Source: Bacillota bacterium (GTDB lineage Bacteria > Bacillota > Bacilli > Paenibacillales > NBRC-103111). From it: 64,000 nt of DNA. A model generated the notes under the pieces. It had not been told where the DNA came from. It saw only the letters and a list, made by a program, of their open reading frames with translations, and searched no databases. Both the position numbers and the translations under genes were made by a program. Of this stretch, positions 1 through 7,781 are shown one piece after another (the stretch's first letter is position 1; every line of letters starts with the position of its first letter). The stretch covers positions 1 to 64,000 of the forward strand of contig JAEWGW010000017.1 of the NCBI GenBank assembly GCA_023388055.1, given 5' to 3'.

Positions 1-160
1 AATCCAGTCCCAGCCATTCGTCAACGCCCGCTCTTGCCCATCCCACTGTCCCGCTAACACCACCAATGTGCGCTCTTCCTGGGACGATGACCGCTTCTCC
101 GTTGGCTCGCTGCTGATTCCCCGCCGCCTCTCTGTTGATCCCCGCTGACTCGGCTGATTC

Positions 161-344
161 TTACGGACTGAGGAGCGCTTATTTACCGCAAAAACGGTGT
201 TTTCACATTCTTACGGACCGAGGAGCCGCTATATGGTGCAAAAGTGCCGGTTTGGTGCAGCAAACCAAGTAATAACGTCTCCTGAGTCCGCGAAAACGGC
301 AAATGGCTGATATATGGCAGAATAGCGGATCTGGTGTCCGTAAG
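161..344. repeat. Four-unit palindromic intergenic element, copy 1 (TAACGGAC family)
   Basis: Two forward units begin at 161 and 211 (TTACGGAC...), and two inverted units begin at 272 and 322 and end in GTCCGTAA at 343. The offsets 0, 50, 111 and 161 are the same in the copies at 12682, 16216 and 24070. Bases 1-160 and 345-470 show no gene I can support. The short minus-strand reading frame over this element is repeat sequence, not a gene. Confidence 0.8.
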
Positions 345-471
345 AGGTTGGGGCTCCGCCATTACCCCATCCACTCCAGTCTAGCTATCCTCCAACCCCC
401 GCCCACACCCCACCCGATCCCGACCCAGCTCATCCAAGCATTCGGCGAACATTAGGCTACGTTCTGTTCTC

Positions 472-498
472 ATAATGCTCCGGGGACAGGCATAGGAT
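472..498 (+). promoter_or_regulatory. Candidate sigma-E promoter of spoIVFA-spoIVFB
   Basis: ATA at 472-474 is followed after 16 bases by CATAGGAT at 491-498. This fits the ATA-N16-CATAnnnT form of mother-cell sigma-E promoters. It lies 50 bases before the spoIVFA start. The spoIVF operon of Bacillus subtilis is sigma-E dependent, so the location is right, but the match is partial and rests on pattern alone. Confidence 0.5.
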
Positions 499-548
499 GA
501 ACTGACAGGTCATAGAAGGGACGAGGCTTCTAAAGGAGGGTGAGGCAG

Positions 549-1553
549 ATGGAGGTAAAGGCCAATGTGCAAAGAAGGCGGCAAAGCCGGCTGAGGGAGC
601 TTCAAAGCCGCAGCCAGGAACAGACGGGATCGGCTCCGGCGCCGGTAGCAGGGCAGGGATTTTCACCGGCAGATCGATGGGCGGGATCACCCCCGGTACC
701 CGGTCAGAGGCCGGAATTGCCCGCATCCGCAGAGGACAGTTTACGGGGCAGCAGCGGGGCGCATCCCGGTCTGCCGTTATATATGCGGGGCCAGCCGGAT
801 AACGGGCATGGAGGTGATCCGGAGCTGGCCTGGAAGGAGCGGCAAAAGCAGCTGCTGGCCTGGTATGCACAGGAGGAGCGGAATGCTCCGGGCGGCCCCT
901 ACGAGGGGGAAGGGCATAACGGGCATTCTCCGGGGCGCGGCCCTTTTGTCAGATTGTTCCGGGCCAAGCTGATTTTGGCGGGGGTTCTTTTTGCGGGAGT
1001 GTGGGGGATGTTCCAGTGGGATGCCGGGTGGACCCGCAGGGCTCAGTCGGTGGTAACGGAAGCCCTGACCCAAGAATTGGATTTCAGCCGGGCGGCGGCC
1101 TGGTACCAGAGCACCTTCAGCGGGGCCCCCTCCTTTCTGCCTGCCTTCGGCGAACGCCAGAATGCGGTGAAGGTTCATGCTCCCGGGTCTGCAGCGCTAT
1201 TGGTGCAGCCGGTGCGGGGAACCGTGATCAAGCCTTTTTCCAATAACCAGGAGGGGATATGGCTGGCGGTTAAGCCGGACGCCCAGGTGGCGGCGCTGGA
1301 TCAGGGCAGAGTGGAATTCGCCGGCACGAAGGAGGGCTTCGGCTATTTGGTGACCATCCGCCATTCCGGCGGGCTGCGGGTTTCTTACGGCGGGCTGAAA
1401 CCGGCCCAGTGGCAAACGGGGGATTGGGTCAAGGCCGGAGAGGTCATCGGTCATGCCCTGGCAGAGGTGGAAGCCGCTTCAGCCAATGTTTATCTGGCAG
1501 TTATGAAGGATGAGCGATTCATTGATCCGCTGGATGTGGTAACCTTTGATTAA
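549..1553 (+). CDS. spoIVFA: SpoIVFA, stage IV sporulation protein with degenerate LytM/M23 domain
   Basis: SpoIVFA tethers and inhibits the SpoIVFB protease in the outer forespore membrane until a forespore signal arrives. The 334-residue product has a long basic, proline-rich N-terminal part, one membrane segment at about 139-156 and a C-terminal peptidase-M23/LytM fold at about 223-332. The M23 zinc ligands (HxxxD and HxH) are absent: the usual HxH site reads SYGGL. This agrees with a regulatory, non-catalytic role. ATG 549 is chosen because AAAGGAGG at 532-539 is nine bases away; the GTG at 540 touches that site. The gene overlaps spoIVFB by eight bases. The N-terminal region is longer than I expect for B. 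subtilis SpoIVFA. Identity is strongly supported by the neighbour. Confidence 0.85.
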   Translation: MEVKANVQRRRQSRLRELQSRSQEQTGSAPAPVAGQGFSPADRWAGSPPVPGQRPELPASAEDSLRGSSGAHPGLPLYMRGQPDNGHGGDPELAWKERQKQLLAWYAQEERNAPGGPYEGEGHNGHSPGRGPFVRLFRAKLILAGVLFAGVWGMFQWDAGWTRRAQSVVTEALTQELDFSRAAAWYQSTFSGAPSFLPAFGERQNAVKVHAPGSAALLVQPVRGTVIKPFSNNQEGIWLAVKPDAQVAALDQGRVEFAGTKEGFGYLVTIRHSGGLRVSYGGLKPAQWQTGDWVKAGEVIGHALAEVEAASANVYLAVMKDERFIDPLDVVTFD

Positions 1554-2460
1554 ATGGGGAGGCATCGTATACCGGCTTCATCCGCTATTCCTCATCCTGA
1601 TGCTGTTCTCTGTGTGGACGGGTTATTTCGCGGAAATGCTGACCTTATTCGGGGTAGTGACCATCCATGAGCTGGGCCATGTTGCCGCTGCCCGGGCCTA
1701 TGGCTGGCGGATCAGGCGGGTGCAGCTGCTTCCCTTCGGTGGTGTGGCCGAGATGGAGGAATCGGCCAACGTTCCGGCTAAGGAAGAAATGGTGGTGGCG
1801 CTGTGCGGACCGCTGCAGAATGCGTGGATGGCCGCCTTTGCCCTCCTGATGCTGGAATGGGGACCGGGACAATCGGCGGATTATTGGGCCTATTTTCTGC
1901 AGGCGAACCTGATGATCGGGCTGTTCAACCTGCTTCCGGTGCTTCCGTTGGATGGCGGGAAGCTGGTGCTCGGGATGCTCAGCTATCTGCTGCCGTACCA
2001 CAAGGTATTGTCGGCGGTCCTGCATACCAGCCTGCTGCTGTCCCTGACGATGGTGATTGCAGCGCTGGCGCGTTATGCCGCAGGAGGTGTCCACCTGAAT
2101 CTGCTGGCTATCGGGCTGTTTCTGTTTTTTAGCAACTGGTACAGCATCAAACATTTGCCCTATCAGTTCTTCCGGTTCCTGGTCACCCGGGAGGAAAGCT
2201 GCCGCAAGATGCAGCGGGCCGGCCGCCCTCCCCAGATGCTGGTGGTGCCCTTCGACCAGGAGCCCGCCCAGGTGCTGCGGCGCTTCAAGCGGGAGCGGCA
2301 TCATCTCTTGTATATTGTGGACCGGACGGGAGACGTGCTGCAGGTATGCCCGGAGGACAGGCTGCTGCGGGCGTATCTGTCCCGGTTGTCGGGCCCGCCG
2401 GGAGGCCGTGGAGGAATAGGACCCGGGCGAAGCCGCGGCAAGGGGGAAAAAATCGGTTAG
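1546..2460 (+). CDS. spoIVFB: SpoIVFB, intramembrane metalloprotease that processes pro-sigma-K
   Basis: This is a site-2-protease-family (M50) enzyme of the outer forespore membrane that cleaves pro-sigma-K during engulfment-stage sporulation. The zinc motif HELGH is at residues 41-45 and the third ligand is D136 in NLLPVLPLDGG (128-138). LLPFGGVAEMEE follows the first motif, as in SpoIVFB. There are about six hydrophobic segments in residues 10-215, then a cytosolic C-terminal domain of about 85 residues, where SpoIVFB carries a CBS-like domain. The 304-residue length is near the family norm. The start is TTG 1546, inside the end of spoIVFA and probably translationally coupled; no clear separate ribosome-binding site is visible. 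Confidence 0.9.
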   Translation: MIKWGGIVYRLHPLFLILMLFSVWTGYFAEMLTLFGVVTIHELGHVAAARAYGWRIRRVQLLPFGGVAEMEESANVPAKEEMVVALCGPLQNAWMAAFALLMLEWGPGQSADYWAYFLQANLMIGLFNLLPVLPLDGGKLVLGMLSYLLPYHKVLSAVLHTSLLLSLTMVIAALARYAAGGVHLNLLAIGLFLFFSNWYSIKHLPYQFFRFLVTREESCRKMQRAGRPPQMLVVPFDQEPAQVLRRFKRERHHLLYIVDRTGDVLQVCPEDRLLRAYLSRLSGPPGGRGGIGPGRSRGKGEKIG

Positions 2461-2479
2461 TGTGGTCACATTCCTCTTA

Positions 2480-2488
2480 TGCTACAAT
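2480..2488 (+). promoter_or_regulatory. Extended -10 promoter element before rng
   Basis: TGCTACAAT is an extended -10 (TGn-TACAAT) lying between spoIVFB and rng. No convincing -35 box is present at 17 bases. If real, transcription starts near 2495, so the rng reading frame upstream of that point is untranslated. This supports a downstream start codon for rng. Confidence 0.4.
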
Positions 2489-2526
2489 ATCTACATGGAG
2501 AAACAGGCAATGAGGTGAATAGCGTA

Positions 2527-3780
2527 TTGAAAAGGATAGTGGTTCGTTATGAGTCCGGCGCCAGCTCTGTTGCGTTGATGGAGGACGGCAGACTGGCCGA
2601 GTTTTTCGTGGAGCAGCCGGCGGAAGGGGAACGGGCCGGCAATATCTACAAGGGCAAGGTTGTGAATGTGCTGCCGGGTATGCAGGCGGCGTTTGTGGAT
2701 ATCGGACTGCGCAAGAATGCGTTTCTTTATATTGATGATTTGCTGCCGGTTCATCTGGAGAAAAAACCCAAGGTCAAACCCTCCATCACCGAGCTGGTGC
2801 GGGAGGGTCAGGAGATCCTGGTCCAGGTGCGCAAGGAGCCGCTGGGCACCAAGGGCGCCCGGGTGACCACCCACTTTACCCTGCCGGGGCGTTGGCTGGT
2901 GCTGTTGCCCCATGCGGATTATGTGGCGGTCTCCCGCAAGATTGAGTCCGAGCCGGAACGGACCCGGCTGAAGCAGATTGGCATGCAGATCAAACCCCCG
3001 GAGGACGGGATTATTATCCGCACCGTGGCCGAGAATGAATGCCAGGAGTCCCTGCAAAAGGACATGGCCATCTTAAGCGACATCTGGGCCAGCCTGGTGC
3101 GTCGGGCAGCCGTTGCCGAAGCGCCAGCGCTTTTGTACCGGGATCTGGGTATGATTCCCCGGCTTGTCCGGGATCTGTTCTCCGACTCTGTGGAGGAGCT
3201 CATTATTGATGACGGGCGTTCCGCCGACGAGATCGGCGCCCAAATCTGTGCCATGGCCCCTGAGCTGCAGGACCGGGTCAAGGTGTATGAGGGACCGGAG
3301 CCTGTGCTTTCGCATTACGGAATCGAGGAGCAGCTGGAGCGGGCGTACAAGCGCAAGATCTGGCTGGAGAACGGAGCTTACCTGGTGATTGACCCCACGG
3401 AAGCTCTGACGGTGATCGATGTGAACACCGGCAAATACACAGGAACAGTGGATTTGGAGCAGACGGTGTTCGAAACCAATATGGAGGCCGCGGAGGAAAT
3501 TGCCCGGCTTCTGCGCCTGCGGGACATGGGCGGGATGGTGATTGTCGACTTCATTGATATGGCCGAGGAGAAGCACCGCCGCCTGGTGACGGACAAGCTG
3601 GAGACCTGCATGAAGAAGGACCGCACCAAGGTTCAGGTGGTGGGTTGGACCAAGCTGGGATTGGTGGAAATCACCCGGAAGAAGGTCCGTCCGGCGTTGG
3701 ACGAGCTTCTGACGGAAACCTGCTCCTGCTGCGGAGGAACGGGCCGGGCTCCGATTAAACACAGGCCTAGCCAGGCATAA
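2527..3780 (+). CDS. rng: Ribonuclease G (RNase E/G family)
   Basis: This endoribonuclease cuts single-stranded, AU-rich RNA and acts in rRNA 5' maturation and mRNA decay. Order of parts: an S1 RNA-binding domain (GNIYKGKVVNVLPG, about residue 39 onward), the RNase E/G core with metal-binding aspartates D298 in TVIDVNTGKYTG and D341 in MVIVDFIDM, and a C-terminal CxCC cluster (399-402) corresponding to the zinc link that joins subunits. The frame is open back to 2479, but the promoter-like element at 2480-2488 and GAGGTG at 2512-2517 favour TTG 2527 (417 residues); GTG 2515 is the alternative. In relatives I remember, this gene lies upstream of rplU (ribosomal protein L21). Here it is followed by a thiamine riboswitch instead. 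Confidence 0.9.
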   Translation: MKRIVVRYESGASSVALMEDGRLAEFFVEQPAEGERAGNIYKGKVVNVLPGMQAAFVDIGLRKNAFLYIDDLLPVHLEKKPKVKPSITELVREGQEILVQVRKEPLGTKGARVTTHFTLPGRWLVLLPHADYVAVSRKIESEPERTRLKQIGMQIKPPEDGIIIRTVAENECQESLQKDMAILSDIWASLVRRAAVAEAPALLYRDLGMIPRLVRDLFSDSVEELIIDDGRSADEIGAQICAMAPELQDRVKVYEGPEPVLSHYGIEEQLERAYKRKIWLENGAYLVIDPTEALTVIDVNTGKYTGTVDLEQTVFETNMEAAEEIARLLRLRDMGGMVIVDFIDMAEEKHRRLVTDKLETCMKKDRTKVQVVGWTKLGLVEITRKKVRPALDELLTETCSCCGGTGRAPIKHRPSQA

Positions 3781-3794
3781 GCACAACGTTTCAA

Positions 3795-3823
3795 TTGCCA
3801 ACCGGGCGCCTATCCGGTATAGT
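3795..3823 (+). promoter_or_regulatory. Sigma-A promoter of the thiamine salvage operon
   Basis: TTGCCA (3795-3800), a 17-base spacer and TATAGT (3818-3823) form a good vegetative promoter. Transcription would begin near 3830, just upstream of the TPP riboswitch aptamer. Confidence 0.7.
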
Positions 3824-3842
3824 GGATGTAACTGAATACATG

Positions 3843-3931
3843 TTTACGGGGGCTGGATGTAGTCCGGCTGAGATTGGAACCGATTGTTCCTGACCGTTAA
3901 TCTGAACCAGGTAATGCTGGCGTAGAGAATA
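3843..3931 (+). promoter_or_regulatory. TPP riboswitch (THI element)
   Basis: The aptamer landmarks appear in order: GGGGGCTGG, GGCTGAGATT, TGACCGTTAATCTGAACC, GGTAATGCTGGCGTAGAGAA. The last two blocks are the most conserved part of the THI box. The 3' arm GAGAATA (3925-3931) is perfectly complementary to TATTCTC (3954-3960) inside the following terminator hairpin. This gives a simple switch: without TPP that pairing disrupts the terminator, and with TPP the arm is held in the aptamer and the terminator forms. It controls ylmB-tenA-thiZXY. Confidence 0.93.
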
Positions 3932-3943
3932 CAACGAAACCAC

Positions 3944-3972
3944 ACCCTTCGTCTATTCTCGGAGGGTTTTTT
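3944..3972 (+). terminator. Riboswitch-controlled intrinsic terminator
   Basis: ACCCTTCG (3944-3951) pairs with CGGAGGGT (3960-3967), including one G-T pair, around an eight-base loop, and is followed by TTTTTT. It lies between the TPP aptamer and ylmB, as expected for transcriptional attenuation. Confidence 0.88.
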
Positions 3973-4023
3973 CTTGCGCCGGAAGCCCATTTTTTGGGCA
4001 AAAAGGTCGAAGGGGGCGTACAT

Positions 4024-5364
4024 ATGGGAAAACCGGAAGTACGGGAAGGATCGGAAACCCTGGACGGGGCGAAGCTGCAGCGCGCTGTTCACCGGATCAG
4101 GGAAAGCCGGGATGAGCTGCTTGCCATATTGGAGCGGCTGGTGGGATATGCCACAGTCAGTCCTCCTGCCCGGAATACAGCCGATGCCCAGGGCTTTCTG
4201 GCGGCTGAGCTGGAGGCGGCGGGTTTTGGCATCAGCCTTTGGGAGCTGTACCCCGGGGACCCGGTGGTGGTCGGGATCAAGCCGGGGATTCGGCCGGACA
4301 ACTGCCGCAGTCTGATCCTGAACGGGCATATGGATGTGGCCGAGGTGGGCCAGCCCGGGGAATGGTCGGGTGATCCCTTCAGACTCCGTGTGGAAGGTGA
4401 CTGGGCCGTCGGCCGGGGCACAGCGGATATGAAGGGCGCCTTAGCCGCCGCCTTGCTGGCCATCCGCATGCTGGAGGATGAGGGCATCCTATTGGGAGGC
4501 AATCTCCAGTTCCAGAGTGCCGTAGGCGAAGAGGCGGGCGAAGCCGGCACACGCTCCATCACGGAGCGGGGACTGGCCGACGGGTACGATTATGCCGTGG
4601 TGATGGACACCAGCAATCTGGCCATCCAGGGCCAGGGAGGCGTTATCACCGGCTGGCTGACGGTCCAGAGCCCTCAGGTGCATCATGACGGGATGCGGGC
4701 CAGCTTGCTTCATGCCGGGGGCGGTGTGTTCGGTGCCAGCGCCATCGAGAAGATGGCGAAGCTCATTGGCTGCCTCCAGGAGCTGGAGCGCCACTGGGCG
4801 GTAGTGAAGCATTATCCCGGCTTCCCGCCGGGAGCCACCACCATCAATCCCGCGGTAATTGAGGGCGGGCGGCATGCCGCTTTTGTGGCGGATACCTGCC
4901 GGCTGTGGATCACGGTGCATCTTTATCCGGATGAGGATTACCAGGCGGTGACCCGGGAGATTGAGGCGTTTATCCATCACGCGGCCATGGCCGATCCGTG
5001 GCTGAGGGAGCATCCTCCCCTGTTCCAGTGGGGCGGCCGTTCGATGATTGAGGACCGGGGGGAAATCTTCCCCTCGCTGGAGCTGGACCGGCAGCACCCG
5101 GGCTTGGAATGTTTGGCTGGATGCCATGAAGAGGCGGCGGGGCGGAAGCCGGAGATCAGCATGAGCCCCTCCGTTACTGACGCAGGCTGGCTGTCGGAGG
5201 CAGGTGTGCCCGCGGCCATTTATGGGCCAGGGCTCCTGTCGGAAGCGCATGGAGTGAACGAGAGTGTGTCCGTGGCCGAGTTGTTAACCTTTGCCGAAAG
5301 CCTGCTCCGCTTTATTGCCGTCTGGTGCAACAGCCCAAAAACCGAAGGGAGAGAAAATCAATGA
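4024..5364 (+). CDS. ylmB: M20-family deformylase/deacetylase, probable YlmB (formylaminopyrimidine deformylase)
   Basis: YlmB removes the formyl group from N-formyl-4-amino-5-aminomethyl-2-methylpyrimidine, a breakdown product of thiamine, and so feeds TenA. The 446-residue protein has the M20 metal motifs NGHMDV (H102, D104), GRGTADMKGAL and VGEEAGEAGT (the catalytic and ligand glutamates), with the dimerisation lid between them. On sequence alone it could be an ArgE/DapE-type deacetylase. The TPP riboswitch in front and the ATGA overlap with tenA make YlmB much more likely. ATG 4024 is preceded by AAGGGGG with seven-base spacing; a TTG at 3994 in the same frame lacks such a site. Confidence 0.82.
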   Translation: MGKPEVREGSETLDGAKLQRAVHRIRESRDELLAILERLVGYATVSPPARNTADAQGFLAAELEAAGFGISLWELYPGDPVVVGIKPGIRPDNCRSLILNGHMDVAEVGQPGEWSGDPFRLRVEGDWAVGRGTADMKGALAAALLAIRMLEDEGILLGGNLQFQSAVGEEAGEAGTRSITERGLADGYDYAVVMDTSNLAIQGQGGVITGWLTVQSPQVHHDGMRASLLHAGGGVFGASAIEKMAKLIGCLQELERHWAVVKHYPGFPPGATTINPAVIEGGRHAAFVADTCRLWITVHLYPDEDYQAVTREIEAFIHHAAMADPWLREHPPLFQWGGRSMIEDRGEIFPSLELDRQHPGLECLAGCHEEAAGRKPEISMSPSVTDAGWLSEAGVPAAIYGPGLLSEAHGVNESVSVAELLTFAESLLRFIAVWCNSPKTEGRENQ

Positions 5365-6035
5365 CAACGACGTTTACCGATAAGCTGCATGAAGCAAGCT
5401 TTCATATTTGGCAGGCCAGTCACCAGCATCCCTTTTTGACGGAGCTGCGGGACGGGACGCTGGCAGCCGAGCGGTTTGCTTTTTATATGAAGCAGGATTA
5501 CGCCTACTTGAAGGAATATGCCAAGATGTTCGCCTACGGCAGCATCAAAGCCAAGGATCTGGACACCATGGGATTGTTCGCCAAGCTGCTGGACAGCACG
5601 CTGAATGTGGAAATGGAGCTGCACCGCCAGTACGCGGAACGGCTGGGCATCCCCCGGCAGGAGCTGGAGGAGACCAAACCGGCACCTGTAACCACAGCCT
5701 ATACGTCCTACTTGTTGAACGCAGCAGCGGCGGGCAATCTGGCAGAGCTGACCGCGGCACTCCTGCCCTGCACCTGGAGCTATTGCGAGATTGGTACTGC
5801 CATCGCCGCCCATCCGGGGGCATTGGAGCATCCCTTCTACGGAGAATGGGTGCAGATGTATGCCTCCGAGGAATTCGCCAAGCTGAATGAATGGTGTATG
5901 GAGCTGATGAACCAGCTGGCCGAGGGACTTCCCGAAGGGGAGCTGGCGGTGCTGACGGAGCGGTTCGTGACCGCCTCGCGCTTCGAATATCTGTTCTGGG
6001 AGATGGCCTACCGGATGGAGGAATGGCCGGTATGA
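5361..6035 (+). CDS. tenA: TenA aminopyrimidine aminohydrolase (thiaminase II)
   Basis: TenA deaminates 4-amino-5-aminomethyl-2-methylpyrimidine to HMP, the thiamine precursor, in the cytosol. The 224-residue all-helical protein has the family length. Visible active-site markers are D46 in KQDYAYLKEYAKMF (equivalent to Asp44 of B. subtilis TenA), the catalytic cysteine C137 in LLPCTWSYCEIG (equivalent to Cys135) and the C-terminal FEYLFWEMAYRMEEW motif with the conserved glutamates. The start overlaps the ylmB stop (ATGA) and the stop overlaps the thiZ start (ATGA), so translation is coupled across the operon. Confidence 0.93.
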   Translation: MTTTFTDKLHEASFHIWQASHQHPFLTELRDGTLAAERFAFYMKQDYAYLKEYAKMFAYGSIKAKDLDTMGLFAKLLDSTLNVEMELHRQYAERLGIPRQELEETKPAPVTTAYTSYLLNAAAAGNLAELTAALLPCTWSYCEIGTAIAAHPGALEHPFYGEWVQMYASEEFAKLNEWCMELMNQLAEGLPEGELAVLTERFVTASRFEYLFWEMAYRMEEWPV

Positions 6036-6979
6036 CTGATTGTGATCAGGGAGGTAAAGCAGGACCGCCGAAGGCTGCGTATACACCCGATCCGGGAGTG
6101 GCGGCTCTGGAGGTGCGCGGGCTGACCTACCGGTTTGACCCGGACAGCCTGTTGTTCGACAATCTTTCCTTCTCCATCCAAAAAGGGGAGTTCGTCTCCC
6201 TGCTGGCTCCCAGCGGTGTGGGCAAAACCACCCTGTTCCGGCTCATCGCCGGACTGCTGGAGCCTGATGCAGGAGAAATCCGCTTATCCGGCGGGGAGTC
6301 AGCTTTACCCGGAGCCGGTGCTGGAGCTGGAGCCCAACCGGAAGCCGGAACCGGATCAGGCTTCACCGCTCCGCTCCGCGGCAAACCGAAGCGTCTGGGC
6401 CTGGCGGGTTACATGCCCCAGCGGGACGGGCTGATGCCCTGGCGCACCGTGCTGGACAATGCCGCCTTGGGCCTGGAGGTAGGGGGAATGCCGAAGGGAG
6501 AGGCCCGGCGGCGGGTAAGGGAGCTATTGCCCTCCTTCGGCCTGGAGCAAAGCGCCGACCGCCTGCCTGCCGAGCTGTCCGGCGGTATGCGGCAGCGGGT
6601 CTCCTTCCTGCGGACGCTGCTTGCCGGCCAGGAGCTGCTGCTTCTGGATGAGCCCTTCAGCGCGCTGGATGCCATGACCCGCCTGGATATGCAGGAATGG
6701 CTGCTCCAGGTATGGGAGGAGCACCGGAAGACCATTCTCTTCATCACCCACGATGTGGATGAAGCACTGTTTCTTTCCGACCGTGTGCTGGTGGCCGGCA
6801 CCTCGCCGATTAGCCGTCTGGAGGAATTCCGGGTGCCCTTGGGGCGGCCCCGGAAGAGTGAGGCGATGCTGGACGCCAGCCTGCTGCCGGCCAAACGGGA
6901 GATTCTGCAGCTTTTACGGGCAGGCAAACCGGTTGGGCAGAATTCCGGAGGGACGCAGGAAGGGGGGGGACGCGTATGA
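6032..6979 (+). CDS. thiZ: ABC transporter ATP-binding protein for thiamine pyrimidine precursors (ThiZ)
   Basis: This is the ATPase of the ThiXYZ importer for formylaminopyrimidine. Motifs in order are Walker A (APSGVGKTTL), Q-loop (YMPQRDGLMPW), signature (LSGGMRQRVS), Walker B (LLLLDEPFSALD) and switch histidine (FITHDVDEALF). An unusual Gly/Ala-rich insertion (GAGAGAGAQPEAGTGSG) sits between Walker A and the Q-loop, where such ATPases normally have a short beta-hairpin. ATG 6032 overlaps the tenA stop (ATGA), which rules in this start over the longer open frame. The stop overlaps thiX in the same way. Confidence 0.9.
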   Translation: MTDCDQGGKAGPPKAAYTPDPGVAALEVRGLTYRFDPDSLLFDNLSFSIQKGEFVSLLAPSGVGKTTLFRLIAGLLEPDAGEIRLSGGESALPGAGAGAGAQPEAGTGSGFTAPLRGKPKRLGLAGYMPQRDGLMPWRTVLDNAALGLEVGGMPKGEARRRVRELLPSFGLEQSADRLPAELSGGMRQRVSFLRTLLAGQELLLLDEPFSALDAMTRLDMQEWLLQVWEEHRKTILFITHDVDEALFLSDRVLVAGTSPISRLEEFRVPLGRPRKSEAMLDASLLPAKREILQLLRAGKPVGQNSGGTQEGGGRV

Positions 6980-7731
6980 AGGCTTGGCTCCGTCAATACG
7001 GCCCGGCCATTCTGTTTGTGCTTATTCTGGCTGGGGTATGGGAGGCGGCCACTGTATGGTTGGACATCCCCCGTTACATCATTCCCCGTCTGTCCCGGGT
7101 GCTGATCTCGGTCTGGGATACCCGGGATTTACTGTGGCGCCATTCTCTGTACACGCTGCAGGAGGCGCTTCTGGGATTATTCCTGTCGGTGCTGTTCGGG
7201 GTGCTGCTGGCCTCTCTTATGGAAGGCTCCCGGCTGGCCAAACGGACTTTGTATCCTCTGGTTATTGCCTCTCAAACCATTCCTATTGTGGCGCTTTCGC
7301 CTGTTATGGTTATGTGGTTCGGTTATGAAATCTGGAGCAAGGTTGCGGTGGTCATTCTGTTTACCATCTTCCCTGTCACCGTGGGGGCTGTGGATGGTTT
7401 CCGCCAGACCGATCCGGGCACGCTGGAGCTGATGAAAACCATGGGGGCCAGCAACGGTCAGATTTTCCGCAAGCTCAAAATCCCCTCCGCTCTGCCGTCC
7501 TTCTTCACCGGCCTCAAGGTGGCCGCTACCTTCAGTATCGGGGGAGCCACCATCGGAGAGTGGCTGGGCGCAGATTCCGGGCTGGGCATGTACACCAAAC
7601 GGGCCTCCAGCCAAATGCGGTCCGAGGCGCTGTTTGCCGGTGTGCTGGTGCTGTCCTGCTTGGGCATAGCTATGTTTTTGGCCGCGCTGCTGCTGGAGAA
7701 GCGGGTGGTGCGCTGGCAGAACGGCCGGTGA
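6976..7731 (+). CDS. thiX: ABC transporter permease for thiamine pyrimidine precursors (ThiX)
   Basis: This is the membrane subunit of the ThiXYZ importer. The 251-residue protein has about six hydrophobic segments and the BPD-transport EAA-like loop ELMKTMGASNGQIF...LPSFFTG (near residues 155-180) that docks on the ATPase. It resembles the SsuC/TauC/ThiX permease group. ATG 6976 overlaps the thiZ stop by four bases. The specificity call rests on the riboswitch and on the adjacent THI5/NMT1-type binding protein. Confidence 0.88.
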   Translation: MKAWLRQYGPAILFVLILAGVWEAATVWLDIPRYIIPRLSRVLISVWDTRDLLWRHSLYTLQEALLGLFLSVLFGVLLASLMEGSRLAKRTLYPLVIASQTIPIVALSPVMVMWFGYEIWSKVAVVILFTIFPVTVGAVDGFRQTDPGTLELMKTMGASNGQIFRKLKIPSALPSFFTGLKVAATFSIGGATIGEWLGADSGLGMYTKRASSQMRSEALFAGVLVLSCLGIAMFLAALLLEKRVVRWQNGR

Positions 7732-7781
7732 GAATCCGGCGCAATACGTCTTTTATTAACTTTTAGAAGGAGACGAAAACC

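Noticed and set aside
183..374. Minus-strand short frame with counterparts at 12665-12904 and 16061-16267
   Set aside because: These similar-looking frames are translations of the palindromic intergenic element, and the differing hairpin loops disrupt any conserved protein pattern.
4024..5364. Annotation as acetylornithine deacetylase or succinyl-diaminopimelate desuccinylase
   Set aside because: The M20 fold alone cannot decide, but the TPP riboswitch and coupling to tenA favour thiamine salvage.
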